NCBI GenBank assembly: GCA_025617745.1 | Contig: CM046853.1 | Location: 13,759,323-13,823,322 of the forward strand | Reading direction: 5' to 3' | DNA length: 64,000 bases | From: Heliocidaris erythrogramma | Taxonomy: Eukaryota > Echinodermata > Echinoidea > Camarodonta > Echinometridae | Part shown: positions 1-11,564 of the stretch, piece after piece | Position numbering within the stretch: the first letter of the stretch is position 1 | How the letters are laid out: each line of letters opens with the position of its first letter | The notes under the pieces: generated by a model | Told to the model about the DNA's origin: nothing | Database searches by the model: none | The model's input: the letters and a program-made list of their open reading frames with translations, nothing else | Program-made: the position numbers and the translations under genes

Positions 1-1262
1 TACCTCTTGGGGTTCGCGCCGCCAAAAGGCATATGCCTAAGTTATATCTCTTTTCTTATACCTCTATAATTATGTCAAATTTAGTAAAAATCTTTTATTA
101 AAAGGATGAACTTTGTATTCAAGTTCCACTTGACCGATGACACAGGTTTACTGTTTAAGCGATATCAGTTATTATCTTCGTGGTTCAAAATGATAGCGAT
201 TTCATGTGCATGATCTTTTCTGTCTAAGAAGCAAACAGTACTTCGAATAATTGCCATTTGGTAAACAACAAAGCCGTAGTGACGACCGCGTAGTATATTA
301 CTGGACACGAGACAGTATGTCCCCCACTAATACTGTGAATGAATTATATTCGTGCTTCTAAAGTTGATCTGAAAAGGATCCGATGTGTTTTTGGTGCCTC
401 GTGTAACATTTATTTACAAACTATTTGGTGCTGTAAAGATTATTGTGTCGTTTTATTGTTTGGATTAAAGGTTTTTGGTAACTATCTTGTTATTACCACC
501 TCTCATTCGTCTACAGATTAGTATGAGACTGATTCCACCAGCCTGGATTCAAACGACTGAATTTAAAAGCACCTCACTCAGTTAACAATGTAGATTTTAC
601 AATCATGAATTTCCAGACAATAATTATCTCAGGTAAGAATTTGCTCAATTGCTAATTTATAGGGGCTCGTTCTCACAATTGAATACTTGTAGTTGCGCTA
701 ATCTATACGCATACTGATACATTATTCAGTATATTTATTTGATAAGTCAGTTGTTTATTTCATATGCTATTTATAATCTATATGTAATTCAGTGTTGTTT
801 TTTTCAACATCTGATCTGATCAAAATGGTGGACTAAAGAAAACACCTTAAATGAAGTGAAATCATCTTGCATTATTAATTTGTAAGAAAGGATACGGAAG
901 GAATTTACATAAAGCTAAAACGTATTGGTTTTGTAATCATAAATTACGGTTATTCATATTGACTCTTATTTTGTGTCTGGGTAACAGAAAATCATATTTT
1001 ATACAAAGCTACAAAGATGGGGGATGTACTAGTACTCGTCTCCTCATGCATCGGCAGTGCACATCGTGAACTCTGCACCTTTCTATCTAAAATCGTCCAA
1101 AGATATACTGTATAACACTATCCTACACTAAGTTAACTGTAGCTCTCTTATGATATCCCTTTTTTCTACCAGGACAAGAATAAGGTATCAACAGCCTATC
1201 TCGTAACGATGCCAACTTTTGATGCCATAAAACTGATGATAAAGAAAAGGTGACCGAATACA
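1..1262. other. non-coding flank upstream of the glycosyltransferase gene
   Basis: AT-rich sequence without a convincing coding frame. A pyrimidine-rich stretch ending in AG lies near 1155-1172, about 90 bases before the ATG of the next gene, and could be a 3' splice site of a 5' untranslated exon. No core promoter could be assigned by eye. Confidence 0.5.
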
Positions 1263-3341
1263 ATGGGGGATGGACTTATAAGAAACGTCCTGGCGGCATG
1301 TTGCCTTGTCTCTTGTGTCCGAACTGTCCTCGTCCTAGTATATTTGACCCCTGAGGGCAACCCACCGGATCAAAAGTACCCAATGGGATACACCATCATT
1401 AGGAAGGACTACAAAGTAGCTCCTACGCGTGGCATTGCGAGAAACGTAAGCTTTGAAGGTTTCCATGACGACGTTGATGATGCGCGCCGGAAGATGGTGG
1501 AGGAAGGGGAAGAGTTGGCACGTCGGAGACGGGCTGATTACGACGACGGGATGGAAGTAGACGTCGAGGTGATACCAGCGGCGGAAGTATCACAAAACTT
1601 TGATCTGATGCCAGCGGGAGGATGCCCGGACAACGGCAGAGGAATCTTTCTTCTAACCCTCGTGCACTCACTGCCACCGCACTTTGAGCAAAGACAGGCA
1701 ATACGAGCGACATGGGCTAAGAGTGCATCAAATGGTGCTGGAGCCCGAGTAGTTATTATTTTCGTTACACCAGGCATCAGCCCAAGACCAGATGTTATGA
1801 AAGGACTGAAGAAAGAAGCAGCCATGTATGATGACGTCATCCATAGTGTTGCCGGAGATTCTCTGAGTACGTTCAGACCATCATCCAAAGTCCTCCTCTC
1901 AATGATGGGGTGGACACTGAACTACTGCACCCATGCTAAATTCGTGCTCTTTGCCCATGACGAGCTGTTCATCAACTTCCACCATGTGGTAGCACGCCTC
2001 AAGCTCGTAACCCCTAAACCATTCAGAACGTTCTCTCTCGGTAGGGTCAAGAAACTCGCAAAAGTGGAGCGAGATGCGGTAAAGTGGGATTATGTACCAG
2101 AGTCTGTGTACCCTAAAGTGACATACCCCAATTATTGTGTAGGAGGTGCGGGATTTGTCATGTCCTTACCTTTCATTCGACAGGTACATCCTAAAGCTGT
2201 GCAATTCAACAGAGAAGTGAATGTGTTCCCGGCTAGTGATGTTATGGTTGGCATCGTAACGAGTCAACTCAAGGCAGTGCCGCGGTACCACGAAGAATTC
2301 CACAAGTCTGGCGGAGAAGCCACCTACTGTGACCTGCGAGATACCCTTACGCTCGGTGACTTCACCACACCAAAACTGATAGGAGGCGCTTGGAAGAACC
2401 ACACAGTAAAAATGGACTACTGTCCTAGTCCAGTACCAAACGCCACTGAAATTTCCAGCTGGACAAAAGATGTTGATTATCGCCAATATTTTGATAACAT
2501 ATTTCAATTGATTCATAAACCTGATATGTTTTGCGATGACAGAAATATTACATTAATAGCGTTAGTGAGCACTCATCCTCAAAACACAAACCTCAGGAAT
2601 GCCATACGAGTTACCTGGGGTCATCCTCAGTACACTGCTGATATGAAAGTGCGCGTCTTATTCGTTCTGGGTAGAGCAGCAGTTGAGACACCAGGAACCA
2701 TCGACCTCATACAGAAGGAGTCCAACAAATTCGGGGATATCCTTCAGGCAGATTTTGTAGAATCCTTCCATAATCTAACCTTGAAGGTCATCCTGGGTCT
2801 GCGCTGGGTGTCCAATGAATGTCCATCAGCCAAGTTTGTCTATAAAGGAGATGATGACATGTTGGTCAACTTTGAGCATATGACTGGGTACCTGGATCAA
2901 CTTCCAGTATTCCAATCACAGAATCTTTTCATGGGAAACCTCATGACAATGAGTCCTGCCATTAGAAAATCCTCCAAGTACCAGGTCCGCAGGGAGGTCT
3001 ATCCATTCAAATATTTCCTGCCATACTTCTCAGGGGGTGGCTATATCATGTCTGCTGCCACCGTACAGAAGATGTTCAGCATGGCAGAGACCACTAGGTT
3101 GATCCCTATCGACGATGCCTACGCGGGAATATTGGCATACCGATCGGGTATTTCATTGTCACACGCTGGTGGGTTTATCGTTGGAGGGAGCAAGCGTGAT
3201 GCTTGCAGGTTACGGAAAGCCTTCAACATGCATGGGTTCAAACGGACTACAGTTCTCATTGGAACATGGAAGACGTTTCGAGATCCTGAAACCCAATGCC
3301 AAGAAGACAACCAGAAGAAAAACTGGTCTCATATAGCATGA
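1263..3341 (+). CDS. tandem-domain beta-1,3-galactosyltransferase-like protein (GT31), type II membrane
   Basis: Predicted Golgi glycosyltransferase of 692 residues in one uninterrupted frame. A short N-terminal tail and hydrophobic segment (about residues 8-28) give type II topology, followed by an acidic/basic stem (about 60-115). Two GT31 domains follow. Domain 1 (about 125-345) has the family's RQAIRATW block at 144-151, but the usual DDD metal site reads HDE at 232-234 and the later acidic block reads SDVMVG. Domain 2 (about 428-645) keeps RNAIRVTWG at 445-453, DDD at 530-532, FSGGGYIMS near 589-597 and IDDAYAG at 616-622. Known GT31 enzymes transfer Gal or GlcNAc from UDP-sugars in beta-1,3 linkage and usually have one domain of 300-400 residues. 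The inference is an inactive or substrate-binding first domain and an active second domain. The donor sugar cannot be told from sequence. The ATG at 1263 is the first in the frame that precedes the membrane segment. Being intronless may be ancestral or reflect retrocopying. Confidence 0.85.
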   Translation: MGDGLIRNVLAACCLVSCVRTVLVLVYLTPEGNPPDQKYPMGYTIIRKDYKVAPTRGIARNVSFEGFHDDVDDARRKMVEEGEELARRRRADYDDGMEVDVEVIPAAEVSQNFDLMPAGGCPDNGRGIFLLTLVHSLPPHFEQRQAIRATWAKSASNGAGARVVIIFVTPGISPRPDVMKGLKKEAAMYDDVIHSVAGDSLSTFRPSSKVLLSMMGWTLNYCTHAKFVLFAHDELFINFHHVVARLKLVTPKPFRTFSLGRVKKLAKVERDAVKWDYVPESVYPKVTYPNYCVGGAGFVMSLPFIRQVHPKAVQFNREVNVFPASDVMVGIVTSQLKAVPRYHEEFHKSGGEATYCDLRDTLTLGDFTTPKLIGGAWKNHTVKMDYCPSPVPNATEISSWTKDVDYRQYFDNIFQLIHKPDMFCDDRNITLIALVSTHPQNTNLRNAIRVTWGHPQYTADMKVRVLFVLGRAAVETPGTIDLIQKESNKFGDILQADFVESFHNLTLKVILGLRWVSNECPSAKFVYKGDDDMLVNFEHMTGYLDQLPVFQSQNLFMGNLMTMSPAIRKSSKYQVRREVYPFKYFLPYFSGGGYIMSAATVQKMFSMAETTRLIPIDDAYAGILAYRSGISLSHAGGFIVGGSKRDACRLRKAFNMHGFKRTTVLIGTWKTFRDPETQCQEDNQKKNWSHIA

Positions 3342-4996
3342 TGATGATAATTATTAGGATGTGCAATGTAGGATCTAAACGCAATACTTTATGATATGCA
3401 AATACAATGGGCTTGCATTGTGTTATACATCTATATCTTACTCATGCTTTCCGGACAATAGGTGCTTTCGACGATTCACAAAATGTCAGATGTTTGCCGA
3501 CATAGCAACAATCAGTTTTTGTATCCTTCATTTTGACTATTGAAACAATAACGGGTGACTGCAAAATTTCGTCGCCAGGTATAGTCTGGGGAAAAGGCAT
3601 TCACACATTTAAATACGTTAACGAAAATGGCGTACTGTGATTTTATTTCAAACGGATACTGATGGAATTGTTATTCATTCATATCATGACAAATGAATTT
3701 ACCGATTAAGATGAAAGTGAAACAATTTTTAGACATCCCGGAAAAGCAATTCGGGAATATTTCTTTTTTCATTATCAGCAAATTTAACCCATGACCGACA
3801 AATGTTTAGTCTTGTGCCCGTATTAAATCCGTGATTAAATCATGTTCTCCTACCGTGGATAATATCCATGCTCCAACAAATTGAATCTCATCGTAGACCA
3901 TAATTCCAAAATGCCTCGGGACTACTCTATTTTGATTGAAAAATACCTTCCTGCATGGATTAGCATCCGGGACAACTACCACCTGTATAGTAGCATTTGT
4001 TTACCCAAATGACATCATATGAATTATAATTCATCATTTTATCACTTTTATTATTTTGAAATACACTGTATTTAAGTTTGTATTATTAGTAGACATGAAA
4101 TAGCAAATTGTCGCCTAATAGTAAAATATAATTTTTTAACTTTAATCTGACTTTAATCCTATCTCTGTTAAGTTATATCGTAATGTTTCTGAAAGTATAT
4201 AAGCATCCAATGTTAAGGAATTAAGTATAAATTATGCAGTGCTAGGGGTATTGTTTAAGAGTGCCAAACGCAAACAAGGTGGGCTGTTTTAGATGTTAAT
4301 TCTATAAATTGCTCGAATCACAGTTTTCCGTTAATCGACCAAAATGAACGTAATTCTCGTTTCCTTAAATGATCGTATGGATAACAAGAATTATAAATAT
4401 CTCAATACAGAACAGAGAGCCAATGAGAGAGCAGTGGAAGGGGAAAAGGAAGGGCGAAGAAAAGGTTATAGATTAAGAATGAGAGGACGAAAATGAGGAG
4501 CAGAGAGAAGAGGGGCCGTGAACAAGAGTGAAAGGGGCATATGTTATGAAGACACAAATGAAAAAAGGGGCAAGTCCGAGGTGTTTTGGGTAATAGTGTC
4601 CCATAAGTTATCCAGTTTTGTGGAGTTCTGAATATAAATTGACATCAAACTTGTCTTTTCACCTCATATTTCATCTGATCAAAGCTTTCGTAGGGCTTTC
4701 GATTAAATAAATACTTCAGATATACTTAAGTGATTGTGAGATGTGGTCAACAACGTATATGGGACAAGAAAGCTTGGAATCCCCCCTCATTTTAATTATT
4801 TTTGCAAATGAGGCTTTTTTCCCCTCCCCCCCCCCCCCCCGCCTCCCTTTGGCAAAAATATTGGAGTAAGGATAAGATTTGCTCACCGAATTTTATAAAA
4901 CTGAGAGGGGGTGGGGGAGAATATAATCAAGTAGTATTCTTCATCCAACTCTCGTAAGTTCATAACGAAATAGCTTATACCTAATTATTTTTTTAA
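3342..4996. other. 3' flank and intergenic DNA
   Basis: No coding frame seen. The stretch after the glycosyltransferase stop is likely 3' untranslated sequence. A purine-rich run lies at about 4410-4570 and a C homopolymer of about 20 bases at 4825-4845. Confidence 0.5.
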
Positions 4997-5107
4997 TCAA
5001 CCTCGCCTAAGTCGATCATGATGGGAATGAGTGAAATGCGTCGACCTAAGCGATTTTCGACTTGTGCGGAAGTCGAAGAAAATCCGACTTACGCGTGTAC
5101 ATAACAC
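4997..5107. mobile_element. terminal fragment of a pogo/Tigger-like DNA transposon
   Basis: About 110 bases starting TCAACCTCGCCTAAGTCGA are the reverse complement of the right end of the full element at 31298-33085, with only scattered differences. Only one end is present here, so this is a truncated or solo-end copy. Confidence 0.6.
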
Positions 5108-6640
5108 ACACTGTAAAAAAAATCGTTGAAATTACTCCCAAAAAAAATCGTCAACGGATTGCCTTGATTACTTTAAGTATTTGTAACAGGGAATTTTAAG
5201 TAGAATTTACTTATTTTGCTTAATAAACATTTACTCAGTTAAATTGAGTTACATTAACATAAATAATTTAAGTATTGTAATCATTTTAGCCTCTATTTGC
5301 TTTCCCCTAACTCCTGACTGGTATATAGTTTTAAATCTAAGTGATGTCGATGATCGTTGAGTTGGATTATTGGCGCTAACAATGAATTCAAAATAATTTT
5401 GCAGCAAAATTTATTTGTCGAAGAAAATATGGTTTTCTTTCAACAGTTTTTCGGTTAAGTAATGAACAATGCTGACCCCCCCCCCCCCCCCCCAAAAAAA
5501 AAAAAAAAAAAATGCGGTTTATTACATAATTTATAGTCTATTTACTTCACTGATTATCTTAACAGGAAAAAAAATCGGATGTATATTAATTCAATTTAAT
5601 AAGATATGGTTATTATGAAAGTATATAATTCTCCATAGACAAACCAACCACCAGAATAGCTTGTTCCATGTAAACAATCATATTCGTACGTGTGTCTTTT
5701 ACATTTATCATTACACTTAAATGGGGGGGGGGGGGGGGGGGGGCGGGGGGAATCTTCAAGTGAATGTTCGATAATCACATGACTTTCTTGAACTATTATG
5801 TAGGCCACATGTAGGTTCTATATTGATTTGAGTATTTAACGAGTTCTGAAACCTTAATAGGTTAATAATAAAAATTATCACTGTTAAACCTCCATTCACA
5901 TGATTCAGCGAATTAGATGATGCGTGTTCTCGTCTTCTTTGGAGATTGAGTTATGCATATAATGAGGTTTGTTGTTCTAGTTTTTATCACTTGTTGTCTA
6001 TTATATAGATGATAACATCTTTCTAATGCACTGTCCAGTATTTAAAATTGTCTTTTTCAAATTTCCCAAACTGTTTTCAGCTTTAATTTCTGAATACTAT
6101 TTTTGTAATTCCTGACCCAGTACTTTTATTTCATGCGTCTCATATTCGTTATAATATAAACTCATTAGAATTCATGGGGAAATGAAGTAAAAGACCTTAT
6201 TTTCTTAGTATTTTCTTAGTGAAAATGAATCAAGATTTTTGTCCAAGTACTATTTTCCCGTACTATCCCCCCCCCCCCCCCCCCCGCTCACCAATTCCAT
6301 TTGACTAGTTGATGGCTTTGCAAACTTTAACTCTGAAAACCGAACTTGGGCATTAATGTTACCACACAAGTGTTAGCATCTTCACACCGTAGAGGTGGTA
6401 AAGTGTTAAAAAGGGATTTCAATCCAGATGTAGTAATCCTATTCATCTGGTAATGTGCCATTCATTGATATGAAACTATTTCAATTACGTTTTCATTTTC
6501 ATATTATCCATTCTACGAATTTTCAATACACATACACGTGCTAAATATATTTAAAGATTGCGCATTTAAATACGCGTCATTCGACTTACGACAATATTTG
6601 ATAAGTTTTGTTTTGCAGACAATTATAATCTGTATACATT
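5108..6640. other. AT-rich intergenic DNA with G/C homopolymers
   Basis: No gene seen. Homopolymer tracts occur at about 5477-5511 (C then A), 5721-5752 (G) and 6266-6286 (C). The apparent proline-rich frame over the G tract at 5722 is a homopolymer translation. Confidence 0.5.
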
Positions 6641-7189
6641 AAGTTTGGAATGGAAACAGCGGCGTCGCTATAGAGGGGAGGGGGGTGGCACCTATGGGGC
6701 GCCAAGTGTAAAGTGCCTATTCCGTTACAAAATTGCCTCATTTCGTGACAAAATTCACTCAAAACTGTCTTCTGTTACAAAATTATTGAACAACGGTTCA
6801 TTTTGTTACAAAATGAATTTGGAAAGGTTATTCTGTAACAAAATGATTCTGACCATTTTCATTCTGTAACAAAAAGTTATTTTGTGACAAAATATTTTAC
6901 ACTCCCATTTTATTCTGTAACGAAATCATTCTGTTACAAAATTGACATTACAAAATAATTTTGTCCATTTTCATTTTGTAACGAAATCATTCTGTTACAA
7001 AATAGTAAGGACGAAATGATTTTGTCTATGTCGTTTTGTAACAAAACTATTCTGTTACAAAACTGACAGGACAAAATAATTTTGTCCATTCTATTTTGTA
7101 ACAAAATCATTCTGTTACAAAATTGACAGGACAAAATAATTTTGTCCATTCTGTTTTGTAACAGAATTCATTCTGTTACAAAATAGAAT

Positions 7190-8815
7190 TAACAAAATCA
7201 TTTTGTCCATTTTCATTTTGTAACAGAATTCATTCCGTACGCACAGGACCAGGACCGAATGGTTTTGTCCATTTTCATTTTGTAACAGAATTCATTCTGT
7301 TACAAAATAGAATTAACAAAATCATTTTGTCCATTTTCATTTTGTAACAGAATTCATTCCGTACGCACAGGACCAGGACCGAATGGTTTTGTCCATTTTC
7401 ATTTTGTAACAGAATTCATTCTGTTACAAAATAGAATTAACAAAATCATTTTGTCCATTTTCATTTTGTAACAGAATTCATTCCGTACGCACAGGACCAG
7501 GACCGAATGGTTTTGTCCATTTTCATTTTCTAACAGAATTCATTCTGTTACAAAATAGAATTAACAAAATCATTTTGTCCATTTTCATTTCGTAAGAGAA
7601 TTCATTCCGTACGCACAGGACCAGGACCGAATGGTTTTGTCCATTTTCATTTTCTAACAGAATTCATTCTGTTATAAAGTAGAATTAACAAAATCATTTT
7701 GTCCATTTTCATTTCGTATAACAAAATCATTCTGTTACAAAATGTGTAGGACAAAATGATTTTGTCCATTTTCATAGAATTAACAAAATGATTTTGTCCA
7801 TTTTCATTTTGTAACAGAATTCATTCCGTACGCACAGGACCAGGACCGAATGGTTTTGTCCATTTTCATTTTGTAACAGAATTCATTCTGTTACTAAATA
7901 GAATTAACAAAATCATTTTGTCCATTTTCATTTTGTAACAGAATTCATTCCGTACGCACAGGACCAGGACCGAATGGTTTTGTCCATTTTCATTTTGTAA
8001 CAGAATTCATTCTGTTACTAAATAGAATTAACAAAATCATTTTGTCCATTTTTATTTTGTAACAGAATTCATTCCGTACGCACAGGACCAGGACCGAATG
8101 GTTTTGTCCATTTTCATTTTGGAACAGAATTCATTCCGTACGCACAGGACCAGGACCGAATGGTTTTGTCCATTTTCATTTTGTAACAGAATTCATTCTG
8201 TTACTAAATAGAATTAACAAAATCATTTTGTCCATTTTCATTTTGTAACAGAATTCATTCCGTACGCACAGGACCAGGACCGAATGGTTTTGTCCATTTT
8301 CATTTTGTAACAGAATTCATTCTGTTACTAAATAGAATTAACAAAATCATTTTGTCCATTTTGATTTTGTAACAGAATTCATTCCGTACGCACAGGACCA
8401 GGACCGAATGGTTTTGTCCATTTTCATTTTCTAACAGAATTCATTATGTTATAAATTCATTCTGTTATAAAGTAGAATTAACAAAATCATTTTGTCCATT
8501 TTCATTTCGTAAGAGAATTCATTCCGTACGCACAGGACCAGGACCGAATGGTTTTGTCCATTTTCATTTTCTAACAGAATTCATTCTGTTATAAAGTAGA
8601 ATTAACAAAATCATTTTGTCCATTTTCATTTCGTATAACAAAATCATTCTGTTACAAAATGTATAGGACAAAATGATTTTGTCCATTTTCATAGAATTAA
8701 CAAAATGATTTTGTCCATTTTCATTTTGTAACAGAATTCATTCCGTACGCACAGGACCAGGACCGAATGGTTTTGTCCATTTTCATTTTGTAACAGAATT
8801 CATTCTGTTACAGTA
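7190..8815. repeat. 124-bp tandem array inside the fold-back element
   Basis: The block CGTACGCACAGGACCAGG recurs about a dozen times; the first three copies start at 7236, 7360 and 7484, a strict 124-base period. Later spacing varies (about 60 to 220) through internal deletions and insertions. Each unit contains a near-perfect palindrome around GAATTC. A single inverted copy of the CGTACG block lies in the other arm near 9428-9452. Confidence 0.85.
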
Positions 8816-8819
8816 GTGT

Positions 8820-9340
8820 TTGCCACTACTTCATTTTGTACTTGTACTTCCATACCCTTATGGTTATTGGTTAAAAAATAATATTAGTTACACCCTGCTT
8901 GTGGCCGAATGGAATATGCAACCAGAACGTAGATATTTCCCGTATTCCGTGAGAACAAGCAGGGTGCAACGATTTTATCCCTTAAAGTGTACACCTATAA
9001 TTTATTGGTCAAGAATACGGAATTATCTCTCAGACATATTGACCAATCAGATAACGTATAATAATAATAATCGTATTAAAATATATATGAATCGATCACA
9101 ACTTGTTCTTTGATTATTTCGTGATTTTTAGGTCCTGAAATAATATTTTCTGGTCAATTTCTGATTGAAAATTACTGAAATAAGCCCTAGCAATCTTGAA
9201 AGTCCCTCTTTATTATCTCTTGGCTGCTCTGGGATTTGTTTTCGGCTGTTGGCTGCTGTTGGCTGTTGTTGGCGGTTGTTGGCGGTTGTTGGCTGTTGTT
9301 GGCTGTTGTGGGTAACGATTACAAAATAAAGATTTTGTCA
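8820..9340. other. unique core of the fold-back element
   Basis: This segment lacks the repeat motif. It carries a short inverted pair (TTACACCCTGCTTG near 8888 against AAGCAGGGTGCAA near 8955) and a GGCTGTTGTTGGC minisatellite at about 9235-9310. A 97-codon frame at 8820-9113 has no recognised motif and is not called a gene. Confidence 0.5.
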
Positions 9341-10304
9341 TACGAAATGAAAATGGACAAAATGAATTTGTTAATTCTATTTTGTAACAGAATGAATTCT
9401 GTTACAAAATGAAAATGGACAAAACCATTCGGTCCTGGTCCTGTGCGTACGGAATGAATTCTGTTACAAAATGAAAATGGACAAAATCATTTTGTTAATT
9501 CTATTTTGTAACAGAATGATTTTGTTATACGAAATGAAAATGGACAAAATCATTTTGTCCTATACATTTTGTAACAGAATGATTTTGTTATACGAAATGA
9601 AATACGACAAAATCATTTTGTCCTTTCAATTTTGTAACAGAATGATTCTGTTACAAAATGAAAATGAACAAATCATTTTGTCCTTTCAATTTTGTAACAG
9701 AATGATTCTGTTACAAAATGAAAATGAACAAAATCATTTTGTCCTGTCCATTTTGTAACAGCTATAATTTGGTTACAGAATGAAATGGACAAAATTATTT
9801 TGTCCTGTCAATTTTGTAACAGAATGATTTTGTTACAAAACAGAATGGACAAAATTATTTTGTCCTGTCAATTTTGTAACAGAATGATTTTGTTACAAAA
9901 TAGAATGGACAAAATTATTTTGTCCTGTCAGTTTTGTAACAGAATAGTTTTGTTACAAAACGACATAGACAAAATCATTTCGTCCTTACTATTTTGTAAC
10001 AGAATGATTTCGTTACAAAATGAAAATGGACAAAATTATTTTGTAATGTCAATTTTGTAACAGAATGATTTCGTTACAGAATAAAATGGGAGTGTAAAAT
10101 ATTTTGTCACAAAATAAATTTTTGTTACAGAATTAAAATGGTCAGAATCATTTTGTTACAGAATAACCTTTCCAAATTCATTTTGTAACAAAATGAACTG
10201 TTGTTCAATAATTTTGTAACAGAAGACAGTTTTGAGTGAATTTTGTCACGAAATGAGGCAATTTTGTAACGGAATAGGCACTTTACACTTGGCGCCCCAT
10301 AGGT

Positions 10305-11353
10305 ACCCCACTCAGAATTGCGGTCGGGCAAATACGCTACCTATACAGGGGTGTCACTAGAACATTTTGAATTGGGGAGTGACTCCCAAATTTGCCCACA
10401 TCTTTTTAGGGACACCCAAATTTGCCAACTAAAATGCTGCACACTAGTCTCCCCCTCAATGTACTACTACTAATAAAAGGAAATCGCAGGTGTAGAGGTC
10501 TAGATCATACGGGCCCATTTTCGAAAGGGGGGGGGTGACGCCTTTTGTCCAATATCTAGGTTTTCAATTTCTTAATTTTTTGCCATCGAGCGAAGCGAGC
10601 GAGTAAAAAAAGGGGGAACTGTTGTAGAGAAAATGTATGGGAGATCTAGGTGAGTTGAGTCACAAGGAGAGTTGATCCACCTCCACTATCACTTGCATTC
10701 AAGAAAGACAGTTCAAACGCCCTCTGTTGGTAGGGTGCCAGTCACATATCTTTCTTTTCAGTTGAGGCAAAAAGTTGCATAACAGCTCTATAAATATGAG
10801 GTGAAGGAAGAACTTTAAATTGCTCCAAAGAGTGGAATTTAGAGTTAGAGGTTCGACCTTTTCTATCATTTACATAGGAACAGTTACTTTTGTCGCATTG
10901 TGGGCAACATGTAGCCTGTGCATTGTAAATTTATTGAAGAGGTTTGATGGAATTTGATAGAACTGCTTTGGAGGGAGTCAATTCACATGAGCCACTAATC
11001 ATTAGAATACTTGATCCATGGCTCAACTCTCCTCTGGTACACATTTTATACCATTGTGTGATATTACTACATGTACAGTCAAACCTGTCTTAGCGGCCAC
11101 CTGTCTATAGCGGCCACCTGCTTTTAGCAGCCCACCAAAAAAATCCCCCGCAGGATATTACTGTGTTGTAAACCCTGCATATAGTGGTCACCTGCCTAAC
11201 GCGGCCAGCGGCCACCCATTATGTATCCCTCGGTCAATATCTGACCGCGTATAGCGGCCACCAATATCGAGTCGAGCCGTAGCTTCATGCACAAAAAGTA
11301 GTTTTTGCCATAAAAAAAAAACTTGGAAAATAAACTGCTGTATTCAAGCGACT
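10305..11353. other. repeat-derived intergenic DNA
   Basis: No gene seen. From 10345 there is a fragment starting AGGGGTGTCACTAG. At 11085-11285 the block TAGCGGCCACC recurs several times, beginning CAGTCAAACCTGTCTTAGCG, which looks like one end of a TA-targeting DNA transposon; its partner end was not found. Confidence 0.4.
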
Positions 11354-11564
11354 ACTCTCTCTCTAAAAAAAAGAGTGAATTTTCACTCTATTTTCACTCC
11401 CAAAGGAGTCACCTCAGTGATCACTTGTTTAGGAGTGAATATTGAGTGAATATCGAGTGCTCTGTAAAAAGAAAAGAGTGATTGTCACTCTATTTTCAGT
11501 CTATTTTCACTCGCCCGGGGAGTTACCGGTACGTCAGTGATCACTCGATTTTTTTTTAGAGAGT
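11354..11564. mobile_element. 211-bp MITE with A/T-rich terminal inverted repeats
   Basis: The ends are inverted copies: ACTCTCTCTAAAAAAAAGAG at the left, and its complement finishing TTTTTAGAGAGT at the right. GAGTGA and TCACTC motifs repeat inward on both sides, as does AGTGATCACT. No coding capacity. Target duplication unclear. Confidence 0.65.

Larger units (their letters stand above)
6689..10304. repeat. 3.6 kb fold-back element with long inverted arms
   Basis: The ends are reverse complements: the left arm starts CACCTATGGGGCGCCAAGTG at 6689 and the right arm ends with its complement at 10304, with one mismatch-prone edge. Near-continuous pairing runs about 500 bases inward. Both arms are built from a short motif alternating TTTTGTAAC, CATTCTGTTACAAAA and CATTTTGTCC, so most of the element can fold on itself locally as well as arm to arm. 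The interior has a 124-bp tandem array (about 7190-8810) and a unique core (about 8820-9340). No transposase is seen; long frames in the arms translate the repeat. It is probably a non-autonomous fold-back transposon. Target duplications were not resolved. Confidence 0.85.

Noticed and set aside
339..521. 60-codon frame upstream of the glycosyltransferase
   Set aside because: No motif, AT-rich codons and no conservation evidence.
5596..5808. Minus frame with a polyproline run
   Set aside because: The prolines come from a G homopolymer; no start context or family motif.
7190..8815. CRISPR-like array of regularly spaced repeats
   Set aside because: The spacers are themselves repeats, the setting is eukaryotic and no cas gene is present.
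9471..10060. Two open frames of over 90 codons with repeated DKIIL/CNRMILLQN blocks
   Set aside because: They translate the TTTTGTAAC/GTTACAAAA repeat of the fold-back arm; the mirrored arm gives the same peptide on the other strand.
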